Below are positions 43,882 to 53,397 of a DNA stretch of 64,000 bases, piece by piece. The notes beneath the pieces are model-generated. The model worked only from the letters and a program-made list of their open reading frames with translations. It had not been told where the DNA came from and ran no database searches. Each line of letters begins with the position of its first letter. The first letter of the stretch is position 1. The DNA comes from Zygaena filipendulae (Eukaryota > Arthropoda > Insecta > Lepidoptera > Zygaenidae): assembly GCA_907165275.2 (NCBI GenBank), contig CAJRBF020000009.1, forward strand, positions 124,001 through 188,000, read 5' to 3'. The translations under genes and the position numbers were made by a program.

Positions 43882-44796
43882 TTAGGGGTCAATGAATTGC
43901 AAAATTTACCGGAAATAAAGTCACATGCGGCGACGGTATACGAAATGATTATTGACTTCGATAGGTATTCATCTCTGAATAGGCTACAAAGATCATTGGC
44001 CTACGTTCAGCGATTCATTTTCAATTTAAAAAACCCAAATGATAAACGCACCGGTAGGTTAGCAGTTGAAGAATTGCTGGAATCATTTCGTTCGCTATGC
44101 ATTATGGCGCAGCGTGAATCTTTCCCCATAGAATACCAATTGCTGGCAAACGATAAACCACTGAAAGGGAAAAGCAGACTTCTGCCGCTCTCGCCATTTC
44201 TTGATGAGGAAAAGTTGATTCGCGTGGGTGGGCGCATAGAGGCGTCAAATAACGTATATGAAAAGAAGCACCCAATTTTGCTTCATGCATCTCACCGACT
44301 GACAAAACTATACTTTGAAAGAGAACATTTAAGCGGTATGCACGCGGGTCCACAACTGCTGTTAGCGATGGTAAGAGAGGTAATCTGGCCGCTCAATGGC
44401 CGACACCTGGCACGACGCACAGTCAACAATTGCGTTAGGTGTAGGCGGGCGCGAGGCAAAACTTTATGTCCAAAAATGGGCAACCTACCGTCCCAGCGAA
44501 TCAATCCTAACTTCCCATTTTTGTCGGTTGGGATGGACTTTGCTGGACCATTTCTTATAATAAATCGCAAGGGTCGTGGTAATCGGCTAATTAAATGCTA
44601 CTTGTGTTTGTTTGTTTGCCTTCGCTATAAGTGTTTGCATCTTGAAGCGGTCAGCGACTTGACTAAAGATGCATTTATTATGACTCTTAGACGCTTTATT
44701 GCGCGCAGAGGCAAGCCAGTGGAAATTTTTAGTGATAATGGACGTAATTTTGTGGCAGCCGCGAAGGAGATAGGCAACTTCATCAAATGTGTTTGA
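43882..44796 (+). pseudogene. Pao-2 integrase, zinc-binding and first catalytic part
   Basis: This frame continues the polyprotein after the shift. It contains the linker, the HHCC zinc domain (HRLTKLYFEREHL about 130-142 and CVRCRR), and the core with the first Asp in VGMDFAGPF and the second in FSDNGRNF. It stops at tandem TGA codons (44794-44799) that lie wholly within the fold-back insertion. The frame continues beyond the insertion in the same phase, so only that insertion separates it from the C-terminal part. It carries no initiation codon of its own. Confidence 0.85.
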
Positions 44797-44810
44797 TGAA
44801 GTTGCCTATC
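44769..44810. repeat. Perfect 19-bp inverted repeat with 4-nt loop in integrase
   Basis: The arms GATAGGCAACTTCATCAAA (44769-44787) and its exact reverse complement (44792-44810) are separated by TGTG. The left arm is integrase coding sequence; the right arm is extra. An insertion of 21 bp (about 44788-44808) explains the palindrome, keeps the reading phase and introduces TGA TGA. This is the form expected from template switching onto the nascent strand. Confidence 0.85.
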
Positions 44811-45453
44811 CTACGAAGAACCTCTGTCCGATTTTGCAAGTCAACAAGGCATTAGGTTCAATTTCATACCATGTTACGCCCCTCATTTCGGCGGCATTTG
44901 GGAGGCCGGAGTAAAGTCCGCAAAACATCATCTTAGACGCGTTATCGGCAACAGCCATTTGACATACGAAGAAATATCAACGTTGTTTGCGCAGGTGGAG
45001 GCAGTGCTCAATAGCCGCCCTTTATGCTCCTTGTCATCCTGTCCTAACGACCTACTTCCTCTCTCTCCAGGGCACTTCATCATTGGACGGCCGCTGACGG
45101 CTCTACCCTCGTTGGCTCCGGAGGCTAGCACAGAAAACCAAAGAAAACGCTACGAACGACTCGAAAGCATTAGACAGCACTTTTGGCAAAGATGGCAGAA
45201 AGAATACGTGTCAGAACTGCAACAAAGGATGAAATGGCGAACTGACAATGCTCGCCTAAGCGTCGGAGACATGGTGATCCTTTCTGAAGACCTGACGCCG
45301 CCATTGAGTTGGCGCTTAGGGCGAGTTTTGCGGCTGTTTCCGGGACCAGATGGAGTATCCAGAGTGGCAGACATCAACACTTCCAGAGGTTGCGTACGCC
45401 GCCCTTTTACGCGCCTCTGCCCCCTGCCCACGGCTAGCGAGCTACAGAGTTGA
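44811..45453 (+). pseudogene. Pao-2 integrase C-terminal part
   Basis: In the same phase as the preceding part, this encodes the end of the integrase core with the catalytic Glu in HFGGIWEAGVKSAK, then AVLNSRPLC, LSPGHFIIGRPLTALP and the C-terminal BEL/Pao domain (LSWRLGRVLRLFPG, GCVRRPFTRLCPLP). It ends at 45453, shortly before the purine tract. It is uninterrupted itself and clearly homologous to the Pao-1 remnant at 24311-25114. It has no start of its own and is silent unless the stops upstream are passed. Confidence 0.85.
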
Positions 45454-45484
45454 AAGGAAATGGCCCTTTCAACGGGGGGGAATA

Positions 45485-45752
45485 TGTTCCGGCGCATCAC
45501 GCCTTTATTTAGATATTAATTTATATTTACTTTGTTCTTTTATATGGTTATTAGTTTGTATAGCAACGCTAACGAGAGCGTCATTGCTATTAGTTTTTAA
45601 GAGGATTAACGAGTGTCCTTAGGTATTCGATAAGGTCATTCACTCCACTAACGGCCTCGGCCATGTAAGCATCTTTATATTTTATCAGTTTATTAAATCA
45701 AGTTACAACAAAATTCATGGGCTTTAATTGCTCCAGTGTGTGTAAACGCACA
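45485..45752 (+). repeat. Pao-2 3' LTR
   Basis: Identical by eye to the 5' LTR, preceded by the polypurine tract ACGGGGGGGAATA and followed by the target duplication GTAAC. Confidence 0.9.
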
Positions 45753-45757
45753 GTAAC

Positions 45758-46177
45758 TTTATGTTACAATTGGCCCACGATAACCAACACAATTAAGTTA
45801 TTGATACAAGACGCTTTATCGAGAGTTATAGAACGTTTTTCAATTATGTGTTTATCTTATTACATTGTTCAAATACCATCAAAATATTAAACACAAAAGA
45901 ATTGCTACAGAAAAAGTGCTACAATTTTAAGATACAATTTACTTAAACTTTCGCCAGTTTAGGTAACGCACCATTGCTTATCTATGACCTATACTTATTG
46001 TAACTGTTATAATATTTTGTATTCTAATGTAATTATTTTTTATAAATTTCAAACTGTATATTCTGATTTGTATTTTCATTATGGTTTTGACAGACTTCTA
46101 TTCTAGATTTAGAACCATACACATTAAAACTATCGTCCCTAAATAAATATATTTTGTAGGGTTTTCTTCAAATTAAC
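45758..46177. other. No recognisable gene
   Basis: AT-rich flank between Pao-2 and the 3' tail of LINE-C. No coding or repeat signal is found. Confidence 0.4.
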
Positions 46178-46539
46178 ATTTATTTATTTATTTATTTATT
46201 TATTTATTTGGGAAACGAACGGTACAACATAAGTAAAAATATAACAAAATATAAAAAAATTCTTACACCTTAAAGTTTCCACACATAGGAAAAAGATATA
46301 TAAAAAATAAAATATTAACGCACTCGAAATTCCACGAGAGGTGGTACATGCAGTTCATTAAAGTTGTACAAATAGTAACTACATAGTAAGCAATAATAAA
46401 TTTAGATAAAATATAGGTACACACTTGCAGGTAGGTTATACATATTAAACAATTAATAAGTTGGCGGGTAAGTTGATGCGGGTGTCAAAAGAAAATCGTG
46501 TAAAAAGGGGAAAAAAGGGAATGGAGTTCTCACTTTCAC

Positions 46540-46742
46540 TTCATAATAAAAACAGTCCTCGGACGCGTCTGTCTGTATGTCAGTCAGTATGCGATAAACT
46601 CAGAAACCACTGAACGGATTTTCATACGGTTTTCATCAATAGATAATAAATAGATAATGGATTCAAGAGAAAAGGTTTATACATATAGATTATCATGGAA
46701 TTCCTGCGGTAACTCCGAAACTACGCGAATGAAACCTCAGGG
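46540..46742 (+). mobile_element. Helitron-like fragment in the LINE-C 3' UTR
   Basis: It contains ACTGAACGGATTTTCATACGG and ends GGGAGCAGTTAGT, similar in layout to the 10879-11070 remnant (ending GAGAACAGCTAGT). Its 5' boundary is unclear. Confidence 0.4.
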
Positions 46743-46751
46743 AGCAGTTAG

Positions 46752-49280
46752 TCAGCTATTATTTACTGTTGAGTCAGATTTAAGAATATTTTGTAATTTG
46801 TGAAGGCTTATATTAAACATGTCAATATGAGAAAACTTTTTGTTATAAAGATCACAAGAGCGTCTAACGTAAGAGTTTTTTGCGTAATTAGTTCTAGAGA
46901 TTGGTACTGCGAACAAATCTTTGGATCTGGTAGAACGGTTAGGACAGTGGAACTTAATTTGGGAGAGAAGATAAGCAGAGTCAACGTGGCCATTTAGAAG
47001 TTTGTAGAGAAAGGTAAGGTCACGGAGCTCACGGCGAATTTCCAGAGTTTGAAAAACAGAAGGACCGTTGTCATTTTTAGTGTTTGGAAACCTATATGAG
47101 AAATATTTTATAAATTTTTTTTGAATACCTTCTAATTGTTCGATATGACAATTGTACTGAGGATTCCAGACTGTACTTCCATACTCTAATATACTCCGCA
47201 CATAAGCACAGAAAATAATTTTATAAGTAGTTGGAGTGGAAAATACTTTGCAGTTTCTCATTATGAAGCCTAACATTCTATAAGCTTTGCCAGTAATATA
47301 GTCTATGTGCTTGTCAAAGGTAAGTTTATGGTCCAGAATTATGCCAAGATCTTTAACTTGTGACCTCCTATTGATCGATTTATTGTTAAATTTATAGTCA
47401 AATGTCAAGAAATTACGTTTTCTAGTGTAGGTGATAACTGTACACTTGTCAATGTTAAGAAATAATTGATTTTCCAGGCAATACTGATAAAAACGATCAA
47501 GTTCACTTTGTAATGCTGAACAATCGGAGATCATCTTTACTAGAGTAAATATTTTCTTATCATCAGCATACATGAGAAGATTAGCCTTGGTAAAGATTCT
47601 AATTACATCATTGATGAATAGATTGAATAACAGGGGCCCAAAATGGGAGCCTTGGGGCACGCCAGATGTGACTGGAACAAAAGATGAGACGAAGCCTTTG
47701 ACCGAGACTGCCTGGCATCTATTCTCTAGGTAGGAGGTAATCCATCGGAGCAAGTCCCCATGGATTCCTAATTCTTTGAGCTTCTTTATTACAAGGAAAT
47801 GTGAAATTTTGTCAAACGCTTTTGAGTAATCTGTGTAGATTGTGTCAATTTGATAACCTTTATCCATAGCTATAAGCACCATATCGGTAAATTCACAAAG
47901 ATTAGTTTCAGTAGAACGTTTCGGGATAAAACCGTGCTGATTATTAATAATAACTGAATTTAGGATTGGGGAAAGCCTATGAAGTACAAGTTTCTCAAAT
48001 AACTTCGATAAGATCGACAATTTAGATATTGGGCGGTAGTTTTCAACGTTATGTTTATTACCAGATTTGAAAATTGGTACAATGTAGGAGCGTTTCCATT
48101 CCGATGGAAATTTTCCACAATGTAAAGAATAATTGTAAATAATGGTGAGAGGAGTAAAGATGAAGTCGGCACATGAGCGCAAAAAATAAGGATGCAGTCC
48201 ATCAGGACCAGCGCCCTTGTTAACATCTAGCGATTTCAAAAATTTATGGACCAATTCGGGATGTATAGTAATTGAACCTATATTGACATAACTATTTCTA
48301 CTATCAATATTAGTAGGACAAGATAGTGACGAATTATCTCGTTGGCTGGGCTCAAAAACTGATTTAAAGAAATCGTTAAATAGTTCCGCTATATCGGCCC
48401 CGCTGGAAACTGAATTGTTGCGAAAAAACATATTGTCTGGAATATCATCACAACTACGCTTTGATTTGAAAAAACGAAATAAATTTTTACTACAAATTTT
48501 GATGTTATTTTCAGCCATAGCAATGTAGTTATTATAGCATTGGTGTTCTACTCTTTTTTGCCGACTTCGAAGTAAAGAAAAAGTATCATAATCATTTTGA
48601 CGTTTATAAATCTTCCATTTTTTATGATATTTTTTCTTTTCATTTATAATTTTATGTAAAGAACGAGTATACCAAGGAGGGTAGCGGGAATTAGAACGGA
48701 CAATTTTTGAAGGTACGTGTTCTTTAATTATATTGTTTAGAACTGAATAGAAGTGGAGAAGCATTTCGTCAACATCTGCAAGATTGTGGAATTCTTCAAC
48801 CCAGTTGTAGCTCGTAAGCACTTTCCCAATATAGTCATAATCAGCATTATGAAATAAGTATGCTAATCGCGGTGGTGTCAACAGGGGGTTTGCTAAAGCT
48901 AGATCCATTGTTAATGAGAGGGTGACATGGTGCGGGTCCACCGGAAGTGCCAAAGCATCGTCACAGATATCAACCCCGCAACTATTATTACTAATAACTA
49001 AATCCAGAGTTCGATGATTATGATTTAAAAAATTATTATATTGGTTAAAATTTGTGATATTTAAAAAATCACTTAATGCCGTGACTAAGCTGTTGTTTGA
49101 AGGATTCGATAAAGAAAAATATGGACTGTCTATCGGTTTTGACCACTGAGCGTACGTAATATTAAAATCTCCCAAGATAAGGAATACGTCATTTGGGTAA
49201 CTAGTTCTCAACTCTGTAATAAAATCGTAAAAAGCTGCCTGGGATTCAAGTTGGTTACGATGTTGGGCAAAATAGACCAC
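46752..49280 (-). pseudogene. LINE-C ORF2, endonuclease C-terminal part and RT
   Basis: The 842-codon frame begins inside the endonuclease (VFLILGDFNITYAQW ~35, and DPHHVTLSL with the terminal His). It continues with RT: NYRPISKLSILSKLFEK (~430), TDYSKAFDKI (~480), GVPQGSHFGPLLF (~545), YADD near 571, and the tail KDLGIILDHKLTFDKH and RSILEYGSTVWNPQ. It belongs to the Jockey-like group. The first ATG at 49280 is not the true start; the protein began at 49633 and is broken by shifts at 49265-49400. Apart from that, the RT part is open. It would not give a complete EN-RT protein as it stands. Confidence 0.85.
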
Positions 49281-49327
49281 AAATATTCAAAAAAAATTCT
49301 TTGATTGTAGTGACAGAGTAACCGTTG

Positions 49328-49633
49328 TTAACTCGGTCTTAAGTATTGGTGAGGTAGGGAGCGGGGCGAGTCGGGGGGGCACACGCGCAGTGTCCGCTGT
49401 ACTGCAATCAGCACACCGCCTCCGTACATCAGTCCTGTTGAGTCATAGTCACGGTCACACCTGTACACTGTATACCTACTATCAAACAGCTCGCTACTGT
49501 AGATTCCAGGCGAAAGCCACGTTTCCGTAATACAAATAATATCATAATCATTACGCAGTACATTAGATAGGAAAGAATGGGTCTTAGTACGCAAGCCTCG
49601 TGCATTCTGATAATAAATGTTTAAAGTAGCCAT
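49328..49633 (-). pseudogene. LINE-C ORF2, endonuclease N-terminal part
   Basis: It starts MATLNIYYQNARGLRTKT and shows ICITETWLSPGI (catalytic Glu) and the GGGVLIAV block, the usual beginning of an apurinic-type LINE endonuclease. The frame leaves the expected protein around a run of seven C (minus strand, near 49374-49380), and a second disturbance lies at a run of eight T (minus strand) near 49285-49292. The start is well placed for ORF2. Confidence 0.8.
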
Positions 49634-49711
49634 TTCACTAAATTGAAAAGAAAGTGATATATTTTTTTATTAATATAACAGTTGTTATAAACCTGTGAAC
49701 ACCAGATTAAG

Positions 49712-50147
49712 ATAAACAAATTTTAACAAAAAAATTAAAACCGACTTCCAAAAACACAAAACTAAAAATCTTAAAAATAAAACGTTAAAAATAACAACAT
49801 ACCGATTTAATCCAAAAGACAAAAACACACGTAATATTATTATTGGGTTGTGCTACCACTAATCGGTTTGAATTCGGTGACAAGCCCGCTGGTGTCTGCC
49901 CACTTGGGTTGTCCTGCTCACCAAGAGCTGGTGGCGGGAGTCGACTTAGCCCATCTACCTCCTCCATATTTGGCTTGTCACCGACTTCATACCGATTAGT
50001 GGTAGCACAAACCAATAATAATATTACGTGTGTTTTTGTCTTTTGGATTAAATCGGTATGTTGTTATTTTTAACGTTTTATTTTTAAGATTTTTAGTTTT
50101 GTGTTTTTGGAAGTCGGTTTTAATTTTTTTGTTAAAATTTGTTTATT
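49712..50147. repeat. Large palindrome, arms of ~175 bp
   Basis: ATAAACAAATTTTAAC at 49712 is mirrored by GTTAAAATTTGTTTAT ending at 50147. Between them the arms stay complementary, including the TGTGCTACCACTAATCGGT / ACCGATTAGTGGTAGCACA pair, around a loop of about 85 bp near 49888-49972. The paired 76-residue frames on opposite strands here simply reflect the palindrome. Confidence 0.8.
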
Positions 50148-50923
50148 TCTCGCTTTTAAGTGACTTAGTTTGTAATTTCTCTAAGTTGCAATAGCCTCAT
50201 GTAAACTGCTCATCACCTTTTACAAAATATTGCTTTTCCCGATGCAGGGACGTTAATTATTGAGGAGTTCTCCTGGTACATCATCATCAGTTCCACTTCA
50301 CCATATACATTGTGACGAGCATAAATTGTTTAGAAACCATATTAAAGTTAACGAATCGGAATCTATGAAATACCTATTATTTAGTAGTTCTGATGACCAT
50401 CTGTGGTCTTCATCATCAGTTCCACTTCTTCAAATTTTACTTTCCGAAAGCAACTAAACGATTTACTATAAAAAATCCAAAAATCGCTATAGATGTACCT
50501 ATAATTTTTGAAGAGTTCCCTCGATTACTCCAAGATCCCATCATCAGATCTCGACTTGGTGACAATGAAATCAATTTGGGAGTATCCCCTTTCAAACAAA
50601 AAAACAATTTTTGAAATCGCTCCAATCGGAATCCGTGAAATACGTATTATTGTTGAGTAGTTCCGATGACCATCTGTGGTCTTCATCATCAGTTTCACTT
50701 CTTCAAATTTTGCTTTTCAAAAGCAAATGAATGATTTACTATAAAAAATACCCAAATCGCTATAGGTGTGCCTATAATTTTTGAAGAGTTCCCTCGATTT
50801 CTCTAAGATCCCATCATCAGATCTGGACTTGGTGGCAATGGGACCTAATTGGGAGTATACCCTTTTAAACAAAAAAAGAATTTTCCAAATCGGTCCAACC
50901 GTCTTCGAGTAATCGGTGAACAT

Positions 50924-50961
<38 letters not shown>

Positions 50962-51007
50962 ATACATACAATCGAACATAGAACCTCCTCCTTTTTGGAA
51001 GTCGGTT
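49736..51007. mobile_element. Non-coding element with CCGACTTCC termini inserted in LINE-C
   Basis: Its ends are AACCGACTTCCAAAA (49736) and the mirror TTTTGGAAGTCGGTT (to 51007), a pair I recognise from abundant lepidopteran repeats. Inside are the large palindrome, two tandem copies (~275 bp apart) of a block with GATGACCATCTGTGGTCTTC, and a run of 33 A (50928-50960). Frames read from it are not supported. The superfamily is unknown; the target duplication is ambiguous. Confidence 0.5.
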
Positions 51008-51495
51008 AATAAAGTTTCTCATGGCATCAATATCATAATATGAAATAATATAAAATACAAATGAACTAATAGATCGCTTTGAATAAAGCAGTAAATATAT
51101 TTTTAATTTCACAATATTGAGATAAAGTTGACTATTCAAGTGACGGGAAATAAAAACCTTAGACTTTTGTAAATTGGTAGGGTAACTATTTAAGTGAATC
51201 CGTAATAAAGCATAGACTAACGTATGAAAGTGGGTGGAGAAAAATGTTTCAAAAAATAATAGTGTTGTAGATAAATATATAAAAATATTAGGCAAAATCT
51301 GTCGCAATGGGTAACCACCCCCTCTGTGTAAATAATTTAAATACAGAGAAATAAAAAAGGATACAAAATAAGAAGTTCCGTTCGCACCCGCATCAACCTT
51401 GACCATAAAGTGAAAGAGGTATATAGTTATTAATGATTTCGCGATATAATCGATTAAACTTAAGATAACTATGTAATACAAGCACAATAAAAATC
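51008..51495. other. LINE-C spacer, no gene
   Basis: AT-rich sequence between the inserted element and the end of ORF1. The 256-codon minus frame covering 50717-51487 is hydrophobic and low-complexity, crosses the poly(A) run, and is not a gene. Confidence 0.45.
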
Positions 51496-52227
51496 CTATT
51501 TTATTTTGTTTAAATCCTCCTCTGTCAGGATAGTTATAATAGGAGATTGATCACTTCGGCGCACCATAACTTTACAGTTTTTAACCCACACGTAAGCGTA
51601 ATTATTAGTTTTCGCCAATTCTTTTGCATTGCGAAGTAACTTCTTGTTACGTGAAGTCAAGTGATCGTTAGCAAATATCTTCTTAGAATTTCCGGAGAAG
51701 TTTATGTCTGTAGTAGTTATCTTTGACTTACGGATAGCAGCCAAAAACAGATCTTTACGATACCGAGATTGCATTTTTAAGACAATAGGCTTGACTTGCC
51801 CCGGTTTAGGATATTTTGAAGCTACTCTAGTGACGAAATCGATGTCATAGTGTTCGTTGAGATCAAAACCACTTTTTGAGGCAATTTTATTGAGCAGTTC
51901 AAGTAGATTTTCGTCTTTCTTCTCGGGTACGCCTATGATTTCTATATTGGAGCGCCTGCACCACTGCTCGCGCGTCTCATTAGAGTAATCCAATGTTTTA
52001 ATATTATTTTGGATTGCTTGTAAATCCTTATCCATATTTAAGAAATTAATTTTATCCTTTTCAAGTACTTCAACCCGGGTTTTAACATCTGATAATTCTT
52101 TATCCGTAAATTCCATATATGTCCGGAGATCCTGGAAACTAAGGGACAGGGTATTAATATCATTCTTAAACTCTCTGCTTAAGCTGTCTCCGAGTTTAGA
52201 TATCTTTTCTTCTTGCTTTTCTTGCAT
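51496..52227 (-). CDS. LINE-C ORF1: coiled-coil nucleic-acid-binding protein, FP25K-like
   Basis: The 243 residues begin with a long coiled coil (residues ~1-85; heptads such as VKTRVEVLEKDK). A compact domain follows, with QWCRRSNIEIIGVPE (~88-102), GFDLNEHYDIDFVTRV, IVLKMQSRYRKDLFLAAIRK and a C-terminal YVWVKNCKVMVRR. This is the architecture shared by LINE ORF1 proteins of moths and the baculovirus FP25K protein, which was probably acquired from such a LINE. It should coat the element RNA and chaperone it to the target. The frame is open from an ATG with no better upstream candidate. It lies upstream of LINE-C ORF2 on the same strand, separated mainly by an inserted repeat. Confidence 0.8.
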   Translation of the reverse strand: MQEKQEEKISKLGDSLSREFKNDINTLSLSFQDLRTYMEFTDKELSDVKTRVEVLEKDKINFLNMDKDLQAIQNNIKTLDYSNETREQWCRRSNIEIIGVPEKKDENLLELLNKIASKSGFDLNEHYDIDFVTRVASKYPKPGQVKPIVLKMQSRYRKDLFLAAIRKSKITTTDINFSGNSKKIFANDHLTSRNKKLLRNAKELAKTNNYAYVWVKNCKVMVRRSDQSPIITILTEEDLNKIK

Positions 52228-52509
52228 GTTATTATCGAATCACAAGAAAGAAACAGGACACGGACAACTTGTTATGTTATTCTTTATTGCCTAGCTGACT
52301 CAATTCCAACGAATTCCAGACAGAGGAAAGTGCGAGGAGCAATCTTGAAAAAGACGACCTCGCTGGAGATTCGAAGGAACAGTCAAGCGACGTCACGTTC
52401 CTGGGTCACACTCACTGAAGTAACTACGCAAGCAAGATCAGGCAGTACATCAAAATGGAAAGAGTGGCCCTGAAAAGAGCCGTTTTTAATCGCCTGGATC
52501 TTGCGACGC
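52228..52509. other. Unassigned sequence between LINE-C ORF1 and the Gypsy-1 LTR
   Basis: It may hold the LINE-C 5' UTR and the Gypsy-1 insertion junction. Neither boundary is visible. Confidence 0.35.
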
Positions 52510-52971
52510 TGTTGTACACCATCAAGCACCATGGAACTACTCGGTCGGAGACACCTGTATGGCACCACACGCACATCCACGATTCGCGGTCCGGCGCGAG
52601 ACGCGCGGCCTTGCGCTCTCAACGATCGATGGCGACTGGCGCTTGAGACGCGGCGGACTGAGCTCCTGCGCGCGCGCCGCCCGCGTCCTCCGCGCCGCGC
52701 ACCCCGCGCATGCGCGGTGCGAGTGTGCGACGAGAGGAGACTATGAAATTCTAGAAACTAGCATCTCGCTCGAATCTGTCCGCCATTTAATGTACGATTT
52801 CTCATTGGTTGTTTGGTTGTAAATATTTAATGTTGTGTTTTTGATTGGTTGTTAGTTTTAAGGTTTCCTGTATATATAGCGCTAAGTTTTTAACAATAAA
52901 TCACTTCCAAAATTCCATTTCTACAGCAAATGTGAGCTTAATACCTACCTGCTCGTAATACCTCCGCTACA
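52510..52971 (+). repeat. Gypsy-1 5' LTR (start approximate)
   Basis: The right end is firm: ...CCGCTACA at 52971, followed by G and a primer site. A TATATAGC box at 52870 and AATAAA at 52899 fit a promoter and polyadenylation signal near the U3/R boundary. The left end is a guess at TGTTGT (52510), because the 3' LTR is missing and cannot be compared. A very CpG-rich patch lies at 52590-52740. Confidence 0.45.
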
Positions 52972-52972
52972 G

Positions 52973-52987
52973 TGGTGACCCTCCGAC
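52973..52987 (+). promoter_or_regulatory. Gypsy-1 primer binding site, tRNA-Trp-like
   Basis: TGGTGACCCTCCGAC begins 1 nt after the LTR. TGGTGACCC matches the tRNA-Trp primer site reported for Kabuki/CsRn1-clade elements; the remaining bases differ from what I recall. Confidence 0.55.
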
Positions 52988-53026
52988 AATCAAGAAGAAA
53001 AAAGGAATCAACAAAAGGCTGAAGCT

Positions 53027-53310
53027 ATGGCCGAGCAAGAACAGAAAAGCAAGCCACCGTATTCAGAGATCCTATCAAGATTGGAAAAACTCGCATTACA
53101 AGTGGCGGAATTGCGAGCACGGCATACCACGCGTCAAACATCTCGTCAACCATTTCGCGGACGCTAACGCTCTCACTCACGCTCATCATCATCCCGTGTG
53201 AAGCCTGGCGATCCTACGTGGTTATGCAGATACCATCACAAGTTTGGCAAGGAGGCAATACGCTGCGAGTCACCGTGCGCACAACGTAACAAGACGTCGG
53301 AAAACTAACG
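53027..53310 (+). pseudogene. Gypsy-1 gag remnant
   Basis: From the ATG at 53027 the frame encodes MAEQEQKSKPPYSEILSRL and a helical stretch, then meets a TAA near 53167. The same frame resumes with WLCRYHHKFGKEAIRCESPC, the unusual Cys-His-His-Cys knuckle typical of CsRn1/Kabuki gag. The capsid that should lie between, about 200 residues, is missing. The gag is therefore an internally deleted remnant of fewer than 95 codons. Pol follows in the next frame. Confidence 0.6.
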
Positions 53311-53397
53311 TCGACACCGACCGCGGCGGACGTCGGTGTCCCCAAGATCAACAACCGCCTTTGTGTTCATGATCGCGACTCACACGAACGTTTCCTC

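Larger units (their letters stand above)
39091..45752 (+). mobile_element. BEL/Pao element Pao-2, young, full length (6662 bp)
   Basis: The 268-bp LTRs (39091-39358 and 45485-45752; TGTTCCGG...CGCACA) are identical by eye and the element is flanked by the 5-bp duplication GTAAC (39086-39090, 45753-45757). Order: LTR, primer site, ~870-bp leader, gag-protease-RT-RNase H-integrase, purine tract ACGGGGGGGAATA, LTR. The polyprotein is open except for two lesions, a shift near 43870 and an in-frame fold-back insertion at 44788-44808. Identical LTRs mean that the insertion, and probably the lesions, are recent. Confidence 0.95.
46178..52227 (-). mobile_element. LINE-C, two-ORF non-LTR retrotransposon, interrupted
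   Basis: The minus-strand order is ORF1 (51496-52227), a spacer containing a ~1.3 kb repeat insertion, ORF2 (46752-49633), a 3' UTR and the tail (AAAT)n at 46178-46209. A Helitron-like fragment (46540-46742) lies in the 3' UTR. That ORF1 and ORF2 belong to one element is inferred from shared strand and order and from the modest gap left when the insertion is discounted. The 5' end beyond 52227 is not defined. Confidence 0.65.

Noticed and set aside
50717..51487. 256-codon minus-strand frame
   Set aside because: It crosses a run of 33 A, is hydrophobic low complexity, and lies in repeat and spacer.
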